A stretch of 64,000 nt of DNA from Xanthobacter agilis (GCF_021730435.1 NZ_JABWGX010000004.1:62001-126000); one strand, 5' to 3'. Shown: positions 50,396 through 60,540, numbered from the stretch's first letter. Notes: generated from the sequence alone by a model not told the origin. Made by a program: numbers and translations.

Positions 50396-52006
50396 TCAAG
50401 AGGCCATTTCCGGCCGCGCCGCCAGTTCGGCCTTCGCCAGCAGGCGACGGTTGGCGGCAAGGGAGAAGTCGCGCCACGCGGCGGCGATATCCCTTAAGAT
50501 TGTCTGCATGTAGTCCTTCGACAAGTGGTGCTCGTCCGGGAAGTTGGACAGCGCGCAGGAGGTGCGGTTGAAGGCCACCACGTCGTCGATCAGGGTCTGG
50601 ATGAAATCGCGGAACGGCTGCTGCACCTCCGGCATCAGCGCCGAGCGGCCCTTCTCGACCGCCACGTCGCGCATGTCGAGGGGCAGGGCATCGAGCATGT
50701 CGAGGGCGCGATCATAGGTGTCCTCCACGGCGCCGAGGATGGCCCGTTGGGCGAGCTGGTCGCGCTGCTGGCTGGACAAGGCCCGGTTGAGGCGGGCGCG
50801 ATAGGCGTCGAAGGCGGCATCGCTTTGTCCCGCCACCCAGGCGGAAAAGCGCGCGAGGCTCGTGGCATTGATGGAGCCGCCGATGGTCGGCAGGCCGTCA
50901 TCGTCGGCTTCGGCGGCGTGCAGCCGGGCCAGGGCGCGGTCGATGCGGCGGGCCGCCTCCAGGGCGCCTTCCAGATAGCCCGCGCCCTGGGTCGCGGTCT
51001 CGGAGCCGCCGAGGTGCAGGCGCCCGTCCCACAGGGGCCGGCGCAGCAGGGGATTGGAGAAGGCCACATGCTCGCCGGCCGGCTCCGCCTTGTCGCGGGC
51101 GCTGCAGGTGAAGGGCTCGCGCGCCCAATCCTGGAAATGCAGCTCGCCGTCGCCGTCGAGGGCAGTGCCGAACACCTGCATCATCTGGCTCTTCATGAGC
51201 AAGGGCAGGCCGACCGCGAAGCTCTCCCTGAGCTCGGGCGGGAAGGAGAGGAAGCCGCCCAGGGCGGCCTTGGTGCCGGTGGCGTCGCAGGCGTCGAAGA
51301 TCTCGCCGGTCACCGCCTGCTCGTGGGTCACGAAGGCATTGCCCGATTGCCCCGCCTCGCGCCAGTAGGGTTGCTTGTAGGCGATGACGACCTTGGCCTG
51401 GGCGGCCATCCAGGTCGGGGCGGCGCCCATGGCGTCGCGGGTGGCGGCGTCGAGAGCGGGCTCGAAGCGCACCGTTTCCGCCACGAGGCGCGGCGGCAAG
51501 GCGATCACCACATGCTTCGCCTTAACCTCCACCAGCACGTCGTTGACGCGGAAGGTGAGGGTGACGTGGTCGCCGGCGTCCGCCACCGCCACCAGCACAT
51601 GGGAGAGGTGGATCTTTTCGTCGGGAACGCCATCGGCGAGGGTGGCCACCAGCCGCGTCACGCCGCCGGCGATGCGCCGGGCACCGCCGTGCACGCTCGG
51701 CGAGGCGAGCGGCTGAGCGCTCTTGTCGGCCTCGGCCAGGTGCAGCACCGTGCCCTCGTCGTGCTGGGCGAAGGTGGGCAGGCCGAGATCCGCCAGGAAG
51801 GCGGTGACGAGCGGCTGGGTGTCGGGCCAGAACCATGTGGGGCCGAGGTCGAGGGCCTCGCCGGTGGTGGCGGACACCGCGGTGAGAATGCGCCCGCCGA
51901 GGCGGGGGCGCGCCTCGTAGATGGCGAAATCACGGTCTTGCCGCTTCAGGTGCCGGGCCAGGGCGAGGCCGCAAAGTCCGCCGCCGATGATCGCTGTGTC
52001 GAGCAT
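50396..52006 (-). CDS. FAD-dependent amine-oxidase-like oxidoreductase with C-terminal extension
   Basis: The 536-residue protein begins MLDTAIIGGGLCGLALARHLKRQDRDFAIYEARPRLGGRI, the GxGxxG FAD site, with VTRLVATLADGV, IALPPRLVAETVRFEP, and a late LHLGGSETATQGAGYLEGALEAARRIDRAL, all amine-oxidase/protoporphyrinogen-oxidase features. The last 150 residues are helical and have no known domain. The substrate is unknown. The ATG at 52006 follows GAAGGACAGTCC. It is followed by the Rieske gene in one apparent operon. Confidence 0.85.
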   Translation of the reverse strand: MLDTAIIGGGLCGLALARHLKRQDRDFAIYEARPRLGGRILTAVSATTGEALDLGPTWFWPDTQPLVTAFLADLGLPTFAQHDEGTVLHLAEADKSAQPLASPSVHGGARRIAGGVTRLVATLADGVPDEKIHLSHVLVAVADAGDHVTLTFRVNDVLVEVKAKHVVIALPPRLVAETVRFEPALDAATRDAMGAAPTWMAAQAKVVIAYKQPYWREAGQSGNAFVTHEQAVTGEIFDACDATGTKAALGGFLSFPPELRESFAVGLPLLMKSQMMQVFGTALDGDGELHFQDWAREPFTCSARDKAEPAGEHVAFSNPLLRRPLWDGRLHLGGSETATQGAGYLEGALEAARRIDRALARLHAAEADDDGLPTIGGSINATSLARFSAWVAGQSDAAFDAYRARLNRALSSQQRDQLAQRAILGAVEDTYDRALDMLDALPLDMRDVAVEKGRSALMPEVQQPFRDFIQTLIDDVVAFNRTSCALSNFPDEHHLSKDYMQTILRDIAAAWRDFSLAANRRLLAKAELAARPEMAS

Positions 52007-52394
52007 GGACTGTCCTTCGCATGACGTGCGTTTTTGGAAGCCTTGCAAGATTCGCGCTCATCTGTGGCCGATCGCGCCGCCGGTCCGCGCAAAGCCTTCG
52101 CCCGACAGGGTGGGGGGGCACCGTGGTTGATCGCAATGACCGATCGTGTCGGGTCACGACGCGGCGCGAGGGCGGCAAGCGGACACGGACAACGTCGTAT
52201 TCTTACGGATTGCGGCGGCTTCCCGACATGGCACGCGCGAGGCTCCATCATCGACACGGTCTATCACCGGTGCCCTGAAGTCGTGCGCCCGCAATGGCTG
52301 GTGCCGGGTCCGCGATGGTTTCGATGCGCCGCCGCGGCGGCTGGCACGAAATTTGATGTTCTCAGGGCGAACCGTTTGCCTTTGGAGAGCTGAG
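52007..52394. other. Divergent intergenic region, 388 bp
   Basis: No gene is supported between the FAD and 52395 genes. A putative sigma-54 site at 52342 points toward the plus-strand operon. Confidence 0.45.
52342..52357 (+). promoter_or_regulatory. Putative sigma-54 promoter of the 52395 operon
   Basis: TGGCACGAAATTTGAT has a perfect -24 element and a -12 of TTTGA instead of TTTGC. It ends 37 bp before the ATG. No NifA site was seen upstream. Confidence 0.5.
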
Positions 52395-52856
52395 ATGAAC
52401 GTTGCGTCTGAATTCGCCCAGAAGTCGCTGGACGAGATCAAGGAGCTGCTGGCGGGGGCCACCCTGACGGTCTATTCGGTGGCCCGTCCGACCTCGGCCG
52501 ATCAGCCGGTGGACCGGAGCGGCAAGCTCGCCACCTTCACTTTCGCCACCCCGGCCTTCAACACGCCTTCGGAAGATGGTTCCGAGGTTCCGAGCTTCGT
52601 CGCCAACCCGGTGCCGGGGCTTGATGCCGGCACGCCCGGCTTTGCCCGCGCCGTCACCGCCGAGGGCACGGTGATCGCTGATTTCTCCGCCGGCCCTGGA
52701 GATCGCGAGATCAAGTTCGCGGAAGTGACGGTCTCCACCAACGCGCCGGTGAAGGTGGCGAAGTTCAAGTTCAATCCCGAAGGCGGCTGGCCGGAGCGTG
52801 AGGACTATTACGACAGCCATCCGCGTCCCGGCTTCGAGATGCCCAAGGTCCGCTGA
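52395..52856 (+). CDS. Uncharacterised nif-region protein
   Basis: The 153-residue protein (MNVASEFAQKSLDEIKELLAGATLTVYSVARPTSADQPVDRSGKLATFTFATPAFNTPSEDGSEVPSFVANPVPGLDAGTPGFARAVTAEGTVIADFSAG...) has a helix followed by beta-rich sequence that looks like a small tail/cupin-like barrel, no cysteines and a C-terminal EDYYDSHPRPGFEM. No family is recognised. It heads a plus-strand operon with the sulfurtransferase and two small genes. Confidence 0.7.
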   Translation: MNVASEFAQKSLDEIKELLAGATLTVYSVARPTSADQPVDRSGKLATFTFATPAFNTPSEDGSEVPSFVANPVPGLDAGTPGFARAVTAEGTVIADFSAGPGDREIKFAEVTVSTNAPVKVAKFKFNPEGGWPEREDYYDSHPRPGFEMPKVR

Positions 52857-52967
52857 ATTCAAAAGGGCGCGCCGCTCCGGCTTGGGGGCGGCGCGACTGC
52901 GCAGTCGTGACATCCGCCGTGCGCGAAACGAGCCGCGCCGGCCCGCCGAGAAGGAGCCCGTGATCGC

Positions 52968-53825
52968 ATGAGCACCACACTTCCCGGGGCCCTGGTCAGC
53001 ACCGAATGGCTGACCGAGCATCTTTCGGACCCGGATCTCAAGATTCTCGACTGCACCTGGCATCACGAGAGCACAAACCTCGACGGCCGCACCCAGTATC
53101 GGGGCCGCCACTTGCCGGGCGCCGTCCATTTCGACATCGATCACGTCGCGGACAAGTCTACCGGACTGCCGCATATGCTGCCGTCGGCCGCCGACTTCGC
53201 CAAGAAAGTCGGCCTGCTGGGCATCGGTGACGGCGACCGGGTGGTGGTCTACGACCGCAATTGCGGCGGCTCGGCCGCGGCGCGCGTGTGGTGGATGTTC
53301 CATGTGTTCGGTTACGACAACGTGGCGATGCTCGACGGCGGCTACGGCAAGTGGGTCGCGGAGAAGCGCGCCACCGAGATGTCCCCGGTGCGGCCGGAGC
53401 CGAAGACCTTCACCGCCGCCTTCGCGCCCGAGCTGGTGCGCGGCATCGCGCAGATGCGCGCGAACCTGCTGTCGGGCGCCGAGCAGGTGCTCGACGCGCG
53501 CGGCCCCGCCAAATTCAACGGCAGCCAGGAAGATGTGTTTCCGGCGAGGAAGCTCGGGCACATTCCCAATGCCGTGAACCTGCCATGGGGCGATTTGATC
53601 GTGCCCGAGACCGGGGTTCTGGTGCCGCCGGAGGCCATTTCGGCGCGGTTTGCCGCGGCCGGCGTGGATCTGTCGAAGCCGATCGTGGTCACCTGCGCCT
53701 CGGGCACCATCTCGTGCGTGCTGGTGCTGGCGCTCGCGCTGATCGGCTGCAAGAATGTGGCGGTCTATGACGGCTCCTGGGCCGAATGGGGCCTTGCCGA
53801 AGATACTCCGGCGGTGGCCGCCTGA
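52968..53825 (+). CDS. sseA: 3-mercaptopyruvate/thiosulfate sulfurtransferase
   Basis: The 285-residue protein has two rhodanese domains: VSTEWLTEHLSDPDLKILDCTWHHES, RGRHLPGAVHFDIDHVAD in the first, and the catalytic CASGTISC loop in the second at about residue 243 (C-x-S-G-T/V-x-x-C as in mercaptopyruvate sulfurtransferase). It may mobilise sulfur for Fe-S assembly in the nif context (inference). It lies 111 bp after the 52395 gene. Confidence 0.92.
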   Translation: MSTTLPGALVSTEWLTEHLSDPDLKILDCTWHHESTNLDGRTQYRGRHLPGAVHFDIDHVADKSTGLPHMLPSAADFAKKVGLLGIGDGDRVVVYDRNCGGSAAARVWWMFHVFGYDNVAMLDGGYGKWVAEKRATEMSPVRPEPKTFTAAFAPELVRGIAQMRANLLSGAEQVLDARGPAKFNGSQEDVFPARKLGHIPNAVNLPWGDLIVPETGVLVPPEAISARFAAAGVDLSKPIVVTCASGTISCVLVLALALIGCKNVAVYDGSWAEWGLAEDTPAVAA

Positions 53826-53884
53826 GGCGTGCCGCCGGAACCAAGCGATCCAAAGCCAGCGATGGGCGAGCCGGGAGCGCAAAG

Positions 53885-54148
53885 ATGAGTGGCGAGCAGG
53901 ATGTCGTCCTGGAGCAGATCTGCGAGGGGACGGAATATGCCCTTCAAGGCAGTGCCGATGGCGCGCATTATGTGCTCCGTTTCAAGGCGGAGCAGATGAC
54001 CGCGACCATCGCGGGAGAGGATGCGGAACGTTTTCGTTCGGATTACGATGCCGTGAAGGCACAATTTCCGGACTGGACCTGTGACCAGCTGCTGGCGCAG
54101 CTTTGGGATCAGGGGGGCTATAGCTGGCTGGCCATTCAAGACGGGTGA
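53885..54148 (+). CDS. Small nif-region hypothetical protein
   Basis: The 87-residue protein (MSGEQDVVLEQICEGTEYALQGSADGAHYVLRFKAEQMTATIAGEDAERFRSDYDAVKAQFPDWTCDQLLAQLWDQGGYSWLAIQDG) is a compact acidic alpha/beta protein with two Cys. No family is recognised. It starts 60 bp after the sulfurtransferase and its stop is almost joined to the next gene. Confidence 0.65.
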   Translation: MSGEQDVVLEQICEGTEYALQGSADGAHYVLRFKAEQMTATIAGEDAERFRSDYDAVKAQFPDWTCDQLLAQLWDQGGYSWLAIQDG

Positions 54149-54153
54149 TCACG

Positions 54154-54471
54154 ATGGCAACTACATTGATCAAGACCACGGCGGATGGACGCAAGCTCGA
54201 GGTTGTTGGCCTCGCCATCATGCTCGACGGAACGCTCGAAGCGTTCGACCTCATGGAGGTGAAGCTTCACCCCAACCGCCGCAAGATCTGGGAGGTCTCG
54301 CCGGACGCCGTGTATATGGCGGGGCGGGTGACCCTGACCCAGGAGGAGGCGGACAAGGTGAGCGAAGCCTTCAATGCGGCCGAGGCCGAAATTCTGGCAA
54401 GTCCGGCGGCCATCAACGAGCGGTTCCGCATCGCCATGATGTGGCGCGCACGCTCTGAAGGCATCGAATAA
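54154..54471 (+). CDS. Small nif-region hypothetical protein
   Basis: The 105-residue protein (MATTLIKTTADGRKLEVVGLAIMLDGTLEAFDLMEVKLHPNRRKIWEVSPDAVYMAGRVTLTQEEADKVSEAFNAAEAEILASPAAINERFRIAMMWRAR...) is alpha/beta with a Met-rich end. A GTG start at 54145, overlapping the previous stop (GTGA), is an equal alternative. It is not nifW and no family is recognised. It is the last gene before a terminator hairpin. Confidence 0.65.
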   Translation: MATTLIKTTADGRKLEVVGLAIMLDGTLEAFDLMEVKLHPNRRKIWEVSPDAVYMAGRVTLTQEEADKVSEAFNAAEAEILASPAAINERFRIAMMWRARSEGIE

Positions 54472-54506
54472 GCCAGCGGCGCCGGGATGCGCGTCAGGTT
54501 CGACGG

Positions 54507-54537
54507 AAAAGGGGCGATGGCGCGGCCATCGCCCCTT
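54507..54537 (+). terminator. Terminator of the 52395-54471 operon
   Basis: GGGGCGATGGC and GCCATCGCCCC are 11-bp arms with a 3-nt loop, followed by TTT. It lies 39 bp after the last stop. Confidence 0.75.
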
Positions 54538-54775
54538 TCGGCGTTGGGTCGTGACGGTCGTTCCCCGCTCCCAGCCGCCGGTCGCAGTCTTCGGCCCCCC
54601 GATCTGCGCGGGCGCGCGAATGGGGTGGCGTCGGTGGAGCCGCGCAGCGGGGGGGGGGAGCGGTTGGCACGGCTCACATTGCACCTCTTGGCCTTTTACG
54701 CCATCGGCCGCAGTCGTCGCGCAGCGGCAGCGCAGACTCAAGCTAAGGCCATTCCTTTGGGCAAGATGAGAGACA

Positions 54776-54818
54776 GAATACCATCGGCCCCGGTTAAAGA
54801 CCGGGGCCGATGGTATTC
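54776..54818. repeat. Perfect 19-bp inverted repeat, dispersed element
   Basis: GAATACCATCGGCCCCGGT and its exact complement flank TAAAG. An 18-nt right-arm copy, preceded by a diverged left arm, occurs at 8122-8150. It is likely a mobile or repeated palindrome; it could also terminate fixX transcription. Confidence 0.75.
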
Positions 54819-54851
54819 GTGCCCGGTCGTCGTCCGGTACCGGCGGGATTG

Positions 54852-54875
54852 ACCGAAGGCCCACGGGCCTTCGGT
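54852..54875 (-). terminator. Hairpin downstream of fixX
   Basis: ACCGAAGGCCC and GGGCCTTCGGT are 11-bp arms with a 2-nt gap, 24 bp beyond the minus-strand fixX stop. There is no T-run. Confidence 0.5.
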
Positions 54876-54898
54876 AGAAGGCATCGGAGGCAGGTCCG

Positions 54899-55198
54899 TC
54901 AGCCGAACTTGAACAGCACGCCGTAGCCGCCGCGCGGATAGTTCCATTCGATGTCGCCCGAGGGCTCGCCGATGATGCGGCAGGTGCCACATTCCACGCA
55001 GCCGTCGGCGGTGATCTCCACCTGACCCTTGTCGTTCAGCTCATAGCAGCGCGCCGGGCAGGCGGTCAGCAGCGACTTGAGGGCCGGGGTCGGCTCGGTG
55101 TGGGCCCGAACCTTGATGTGGGCGCGGCCGGCGTCCACCAGATAGCGGTTCTGGAAGAGTTTATCCTCGACGCGAACCGCGGGTTCCGTGCTTGCCAT
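54899..55198 (-). CDS. fixX: Ferredoxin-like protein FixX
   Basis: The 99-residue protein ([99 protein letters not shown]) has the ferredoxin-like CxxxC and CxxCxxC motifs of FixX. It partners FixABC in electron bifurcation that reduces ferredoxin/flavodoxin for nitrogenase. The ATG at 55198 is 6 nt after AGGGAG; an ATG at 55204 lacks spacing. It ends the fixABCX operon. Confidence 0.95.
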   Translation of the reverse strand: MASTEPAVRVEDKLFQNRYLVDAGRAHIKVRAHTEPTPALKSLLTACPARCYELNDKGQVEITADGCVECGTCRIIGEPSGDIEWNYPRGGYGVLFKFG

Positions 55199-55269
55199 AT
55201 CCATCTCCCTTGATTGTCCGCGCCGGTGCTCTCTTCCCGACGCGGACGGGTGTACCGATCAGCGCTGTT

Positions 55270-56577
55270 TCAACGCCACGCCCGTGCGAGCTTGAAGGCA
55301 TCGCCGAACAGGCCCGCCCAAGAGCGCGCCGAAGTGAACGACTTCATGGTGAGCTTCTGCTTCTCCTTCTTCGGCGTGCCATCGACGCGCACGAAGTTCT
55401 GCATCGCCTTGTTGACGAGCTGCGGATAGGTGAGGAAGAAGTTCTGAGACTGGACATGCAGAAGCTGCGGCATATCCTTGTATTTCTTGAGATCCTTCAT
55501 CACGAAGGAGTCTTCCAGCATCTTCTTGTACAGCGAAAGGTTCGCCGCGGTCATGGGGTCCTTGCGGGACTTGACCTGGAAGATAGCCTCGGCGGCGATG
55601 CGGCCGGAGGTCATGGCGAGGTTCGAGCCCTCGCGGTGGATGGCATTGTTGAGCTGGGCCGCGTCACCCACCACCACCCAGCCGTCGCCGAACAGCTGCG
55701 GGATCGCCTTGTAGCCCCCTTCGGGGATGAGGTGGGCGGCGTATTCCTTCACCTCGGAGCCCTCGATGAGGGGCGCCACGGAGGGGTGCTTCTTGAACTT
55801 TTCCAGCAAGGTGTAGGGGCTTTCGCCGCCCTTTTGGAAGTCCGACACCAGGCAGCCGATGCCCAGCGAGATGCACTCGCGGTTGGTGTAGATGAAGCCC
55901 ATGCCGGTCATCCCCTTGGAGATGGTGCCGGCGGCCTCGATAACCGCGCCTTCGTCGCCCTTGATGTTGAAGCGCTCCTCGATGACTTCCTGCGGCAGGA
56001 AGTGCATTTCCTTCACGGCGAGCGCCACATCGGTGGGCTTGGGGATCTTGCGCAGGCCGGCGCGGGTGCCCAGCAGGCCGCTGACACCCTCGGCGAGCAC
56101 CACCACGTCGGCATGGATCTGGCCGCCGCCGCGATCGGTCTTCACGCCGATCACCTTGCCATAGGCGTCTTGCACCAGCTCGGTGACCGTGGTCTCGCAC
56201 ACCACCAGGGCGCCGGCCTCGCGGACCTTGGACGAGAACCACTTGTCGAACTGGGCGCGGATGATGGTGTAGCGGTTCGGCTTTTCTTCGTTGAAGTCTT
56301 CCGAACGATAGTGCAGGCCCACATGGGAGGTGTCGCCCATCATCCAGAAGCGCTGCTCGATGAGGTGACGCTCAAGGGGCGCGTCCTCACGGAAGTCGGG
56401 GATGATCTTCTCGAGCATGTCGGCGTACAGGATGGCGCCCTGCACGTTCTTGGAGCCCGAATACTCGCCCCGCTCCAGTTGCAGCACCTTCAGGCCGCGC
56501 TTGGCGAGAGTGTACGCGGCGGCATTGCCGGCCATACCGGCGCCAACCACGATCGCGTCGAATTTTTCGTCGATCAT
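55270..56577 (-). CDS. fixC: Electron-bifurcating flavoprotein FixC
   Basis: The 435-residue protein is a FAD protein related to ETF:quinone oxidoreductase: [44 protein letters not shown] (FAD GxGxxG), [76 protein letters not shown]. FixC passes electrons to FixX and quinone during bifurcation. It lies between fixB (10 bp) and fixX (71 bp). Confidence 0.96.
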   Translation of the reverse strand: MIDEKFDAIVVGAGMAGNAAAYTLAKRGLKVLQLERGEYSGSKNVQGAILYADMLEKIIPDFREDAPLERHLIEQRFWMMGDTSHVGLHYRSEDFNEEKPNRYTIIRAQFDKWFSSKVREAGALVVCETTVTELVQDAYGKVIGVKTDRGGGQIHADVVVLAEGVSGLLGTRAGLRKIPKPTDVALAVKEMHFLPQEVIEERFNIKGDEGAVIEAAGTISKGMTGMGFIYTNRECISLGIGCLVSDFQKGGESPYTLLEKFKKHPSVAPLIEGSEVKEYAAHLIPEGGYKAIPQLFGDGWVVVGDAAQLNNAIHREGSNLAMTSGRIAAEAIFQVKSRKDPMTAANLSLYKKMLEDSFVMKDLKKYKDMPQLLHVQSQNFFLTYPQLVNKAMQNFVRVDGTPKKEKQKLTMKSFTSARSWAGLFGDAFKLARAWR

Positions 56578-56587
56578 TGGAGTATCC

Positions 56588-57700
56588 TCAGCTGGCCAGC
56601 TTGTCGCGGGAGTGCGCGGACAGGCGCTTGCGGAAGGCTTCGGTCAACGCCGGCAGGAAGCGGATGGCGTCGGTGACGATGCCCACATGGGCGAAATCGA
56701 AGATGGGTGCATTCTTGTCGGTGTTGATGGCGACGATCAGGTCCGCGCCCTCCACACCCACACGATGCTGGATCGCGCCCGAAATGCCGGCGGCGATATA
56801 GAGCCGCGGGCGAATGGTCTTGCCGGTCTGGCCGATCTGGCGATCGGACGTCACCCAGCCCTTCTGCACCAGCGGACGCGAGCAGCCGTATTCGGCGCCG
56901 ATGGCCTGGGCGAGCTGGCGCACCAGCTGGAAGTTCTCCGGCGAGCCGAGGCCCATGCCGCCGGCCACGACCACGTCCGCATAGGCGAGGTTCGACTTCG
57001 AGGACTCGCGGTCGGGGATGAAATTCAGCACCTTGGTGACGATGTCCGCCTCGGCAAGGCCCAGGGGCAGCTCGATCACCTTGCCGAGCGGCTTTTCCAC
57101 TCGGTCAGGCATGGGCATCACGCGCGGGCGCACGGTGGCCATTTGCGGGCGATAGTTGAGGGTGTAGATGGTGCAGAGCAGCGAGCCACCGAAGGTGGGC
57201 CGGGTGGCGGCCAGCGAGCCGTCGGCATCCACGTCAAGCTCGGTGGAATCGGCGGTGAGGCCGGTGAGCAGGGTGGTGGCGACGGCGCCGGCGAGGTCGC
57301 GGCCCAGGGTGGTAGCGCCCAGAAGCAGGATTTCCGGCTTGTAGGTGTTGACGAGGTTCGTCATCGCCGCCGTGTAGGCCTCGTTACGGTAATCTGCGAG
57401 GGCCGGGTCGGCGCAGACATAAGCGAGGTCAGCGCCATAGCAGAAGGACTCGGCGACCGCGTTGCGCACCGTCTCGCCTTCCGCGCCCACCACCACTGCG
57501 GCGAGCTCGACGCCGAGTTTGTCGGCAAGAATGCGGCCCGCGCCCATCAGCTCCCACGACACGGGATGCACCTGACCGCGTTCCTGCTCCACGAACACCC
57601 AGACGTGCTTGTACGCCTTGAAGTGTTCCGGCAGCTCCTTCTTGGTGGATGCGCGTCCGCCGGCGGCGGCGGGGGCGGGGGTCTTTTTCGGCTCACTCAT
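56588..57700 (-). CDS. fixB: Electron-transfer flavoprotein alpha subunit FixB
   Basis: The 370-residue protein is an ETF-alpha homologue. After an Ala/Lys-rich N-terminus, [32 protein letters not shown] opens the first domain; [26 protein letters not shown] and the C-terminal FAD domain ([69 protein letters not shown]) follow. It pairs with FixA to bind FAD. It is 42 bp after fixA. Confidence 0.96.
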   Translation of the reverse strand: MSEPKKTPAPAAAGGRASTKKELPEHFKAYKHVWVFVEQERGQVHPVSWELMGAGRILADKLGVELAAVVVGAEGETVRNAVAESFCYGADLAYVCADPALADYRNEAYTAAMTNLVNTYKPEILLLGATTLGRDLAGAVATTLLTGLTADSTELDVDADGSLAATRPTFGGSLLCTIYTLNYRPQMATVRPRVMPMPDRVEKPLGKVIELPLGLAEADIVTKVLNFIPDRESSKSNLAYADVVVAGGMGLGSPENFQLVRQLAQAIGAEYGCSRPLVQKGWVTSDRQIGQTGKTIRPRLYIAAGISGAIQHRVGVEGADLIVAINTDKNAPIFDFAHVGIVTDAIRFLPALTEAFRKRLSAHSRDKLAS

Positions 57701-57742
57701 GGGTGTCGCTTTCTTCTTGATGCCTCTTGTGGTCGCGAACCT

Positions 57743-58591
57743 TCAGAACCCGCGAGCGAGTTCGGTGAGGTCGGCCTCGAGAGCGGGCTGGCGGGTGAAG
57801 ATCTCCGCGATCAGCGCATCGGGCAGCGAGCCGCCTTCGGGGATCTCGATGAACTTGGCCTTTTCGGCGCGCGGGCTCGGCGCGAACACGCGCTTCACGA
57901 TGGTGGGCGAGCCCTTGAGGCCGCACTTGCTGAGATCCTCGACGCCGGCCTCCTTGGCGTTCCACTTGATGATTTCTGCCCGGGCGCCGCGCAGGGCGTC
58001 GGCCATGGTGCCGCGACGGATCTCGTTGGTGCCTTCCAGCATGGCCACGAGGCAGGGCAGCTTGCTCTTGAGAACCTGGGTGCCACCTTCCGCGCGGCGC
58101 TCGATGGTCACGCTGCCCTCGGCGGCGTCATATTCGGTGACCTTGGCCGCATAGGTGATCTGCATCAGGCCGAGGCGCTTGGCGATGCCGGGGCCGACCT
58201 GGGCGGTGTCGCCATCGATGGTCTGCTTGCCGGTGAAGACAAGGTCGGGGGCGCCCCAGGTGTCGCTGATCTTCTTGATGGCGGTGGCGAGGGCGAACGA
58301 GGTGGCCAGCGTGTCGGAGCCGGCGAAGAAGCGGTCGGTGAGCAGCACCGCGCGGTTCGCGCCGAAGGTGAGCGCCTTGCGCAGGCTGTCCTCGGCCGAG
58401 GGCGGGCCCATGGTGAGCACGGTGACTTCGCCACCGAACTTGTCGCGCAGGCGCATGGCTTCTTCGAGGGCGAACAGGTCGTACGGATTGATGATGGTCG
58501 GCACGCCCTGCCGCATGATCGTATTCGTGACGGGATGGACGCGGATCTGCGCCGAATCCGGGACTTGTTTGATGCAGACGACGATATGCAT
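57743..58591 (-). CDS. fixA: Electron-transfer flavoprotein beta subunit FixA
   Basis: The 282-residue protein is an ETF-beta homologue: MHIVVCIKQVPDSAQIRVHPVTNTIMRQGVPTIINPYDLFALEEAMRLRDKFGGEVTVLTMGPPSAEDSLRKALTFGANRAVLLTDRFFAGSDTLATSFALA and VFTGKQTIDGDTAQVGPGIAKRLGL. It carries the bifurcating FAD site in FixABCX. It is the first gene behind a sigma-54 promoter and a NifA site. Confidence 0.96.
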   Translation of the reverse strand: MHIVVCIKQVPDSAQIRVHPVTNTIMRQGVPTIINPYDLFALEEAMRLRDKFGGEVTVLTMGPPSAEDSLRKALTFGANRAVLLTDRFFAGSDTLATSFALATAIKKISDTWGAPDLVFTGKQTIDGDTAQVGPGIAKRLGLMQITYAAKVTEYDAAEGSVTIERRAEGGTQVLKSKLPCLVAMLEGTNEIRRGTMADALRGARAEIIKWNAKEAGVEDLSKCGLKGSPTIVKRVFAPSPRAEKAKFIEIPEGGSLPDALIAEIFTRQPALEADLTELARGF

Positions 58592-58633
58592 GAGATTGCT
58601 CCGAGCCCTTCACCTTGGCTCCGGACCATGACT

Positions 58634-58649
58634 AGCAAGCACCGTACCA
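58634..58649 (-). promoter_or_regulatory. Sigma-54 promoter of fixABCX
   Basis: On the minus strand TGGTACGGTGCTTGCT fits TGGYACG-N4-TTGCW. It lies 43 bp before the fixA ATG. Confidence 0.9.
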
Positions 58650-58745
58650 ACGTCGCGAGGGTGACGATTCTGGAAATAAAACAATGAGCTGATAGGCGCG
58701 TCGTATGGCGCTGCAGCATGAGCGCTTCCCGTGGGTGGGGTCGCA

Positions 58746-58761
58746 TGTCGGGAACGCGACA
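58746..58761. promoter_or_regulatory. NifA upstream activator site of fixA
   Basis: TGTCGGGAACGCGACA is a TGT-N10-ACA site 97-112 bp upstream of the fixA -24 element, the normal distance range for NifA sites. Confidence 0.8.
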
Positions 58762-59082
58762 GATTCGCAGAAGTCCTGTCGCATCAAGGGGCGCGGCCGA
58801 CAAAGGGCTCAGCGGCGGGTACGGGACGGCCGCCGATGGCCATGGGGCGCATGCCGGCCGAAGCCGGTTGGAGCGTCGTTGTGGGGAAATCGATGGACCT
58901 GCATCGGGCGCGGTACGGGCTGGGTTTCAGTCCCGCGATGCTGAGATGTCACGAAGACTTCACGACAGCCTGTGGCGTTCAGCCGGCATCGCCGGTGCGC
59001 GGCTTCCCGTTTTCGCGATCGGCGACGGCCGGCGACCCGAGGACAGGGAGGCGAGGATCTGTGTGGTGTCTTGAAAAAGGGT

Positions 59083-59106
59083 CCCCCGCCGTGCGGCGGG
59101 GGACCA
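59083..59106. terminator. Second hairpin downstream of nifH
   Basis: GTCCCCCGCC and GGCGGGGGAC arms form a strong hairpin around a 4-nt loop, 164 bp beyond nifH. It adds to the separation of nifH and fixA transcription. Confidence 0.6.
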
Positions 59107-59210
59107 AGCATGAATGGGGGGTGTTACGAAAAGTCGAAATAAGGGGGAAAAGAACTTCGAATGCTCCGGCCAACCGAAAAAGTCGGAATGGAAAAATCAG
59201 GGGCCGGTGG

Positions 59211-59254
59211 AAAAGGCGCACCAGGCGGATTTCAAATACGCTCCGCCTGGTGCG
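59211..59254 (-). terminator. Terminator of nifH
   Basis: Perfect 13-bp arms (CGCACCAGGCGGA and complement) with a 12-nt loop begin 15 bp beyond the minus-strand nifH stop and are followed on that strand by CTTTTCC. Confidence 0.85.
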
Positions 59255-59269
59255 TTCTGGGCGTCAGCC

Positions 59270-60277
<1,008 letters not shown>

Positions 60278-60321
60278 CTAGGCGTGCACTCAGCCCTCAC
60301 TCGCCGTTGCGCCATGAGAGG

Positions 60322-60337
60322 AGCAACCAGCGTGCCA
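60322..60337 (-). promoter_or_regulatory. Sigma-54 promoter of nifH
   Basis: On the minus strand TGGCACGCTGGTTGCT is a full consensus match. It is 174 bp before the ATG, giving an untranslated leader of about 160 nt. Confidence 0.95.
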
Positions 60338-60361
60338 ATTGCCCCGAGGGCTCAAAAAGCC

Positions 60362-60375
60362 TTGATGTACATCAA
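60362..60375. promoter_or_regulatory. FixK/FNR box upstream of the nifH promoter
   Basis: TTGATGTACATCAA is a perfect TTGAT-N4-ATCAA palindrome, 25 bp from the nifH -24 element and between it and the NifA sites. Confidence 0.85.
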
Positions 60376-60406
60376 ATTCGCCTCGGGAATGACGGATCGG
60401 CAACGC

Positions 60407-60422
60407 TGTGTCGAACCCGACA
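60407..60422. promoter_or_regulatory. NifA site 1 of nifH
   Basis: TGTGTCGAACCCGACA is TGT-N10-ACA, 70-85 bp upstream of the nifH -24 element. A second site lies 30 bp further, about three helical turns. Confidence 0.85.
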
Positions 60423-60436
60423 GCGACATGAGACGC

Positions 60437-60452
60437 TGTCGCAATCAAAACA
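60437..60452. promoter_or_regulatory. NifA site 2 of nifH
   Basis: TGTCGCAATCAAAACA is a second TGT-N10-ACA site in phase with site 1. Both sites lie between two divergent genes and could serve both. Confidence 0.85.
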
Positions 60453-60540
60453 ACGTCGCGTCTGTCACGGGCGGTGCCGATTGCGCGGGGCGCCAGTCCG
60501 TGCCGCATGCCGCCGCGCGAGTCGCCGCTCTCTTCGTGCG

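Larger units (their letters stand above)
54472..54898. other. Intergenic region between the small-gene operon and fixX, 427 bp
   Basis: It holds the plus-strand terminator at 54507, a long palindromic repeat at 54776 and the fixX hairpin at 54852. No gene is supported. Confidence 0.5.
58592..59269. other. nifH-fixA interval, 678 bp, no gene
   Basis: This is where nifD would be expected if nifH led a nifHDK operon. It instead holds the nifH terminator, a further GTCCCCCGCC/GGCGGGGGAC hairpin at about 59083-59106, and the fixA NifA site and promoter. No gene is supported in this stretch. Confidence 0.75.

Noticed and set aside
54154-54471. Possible nifW
   Set aside because: Sequence does not resemble NifW; kept as hypothetical.
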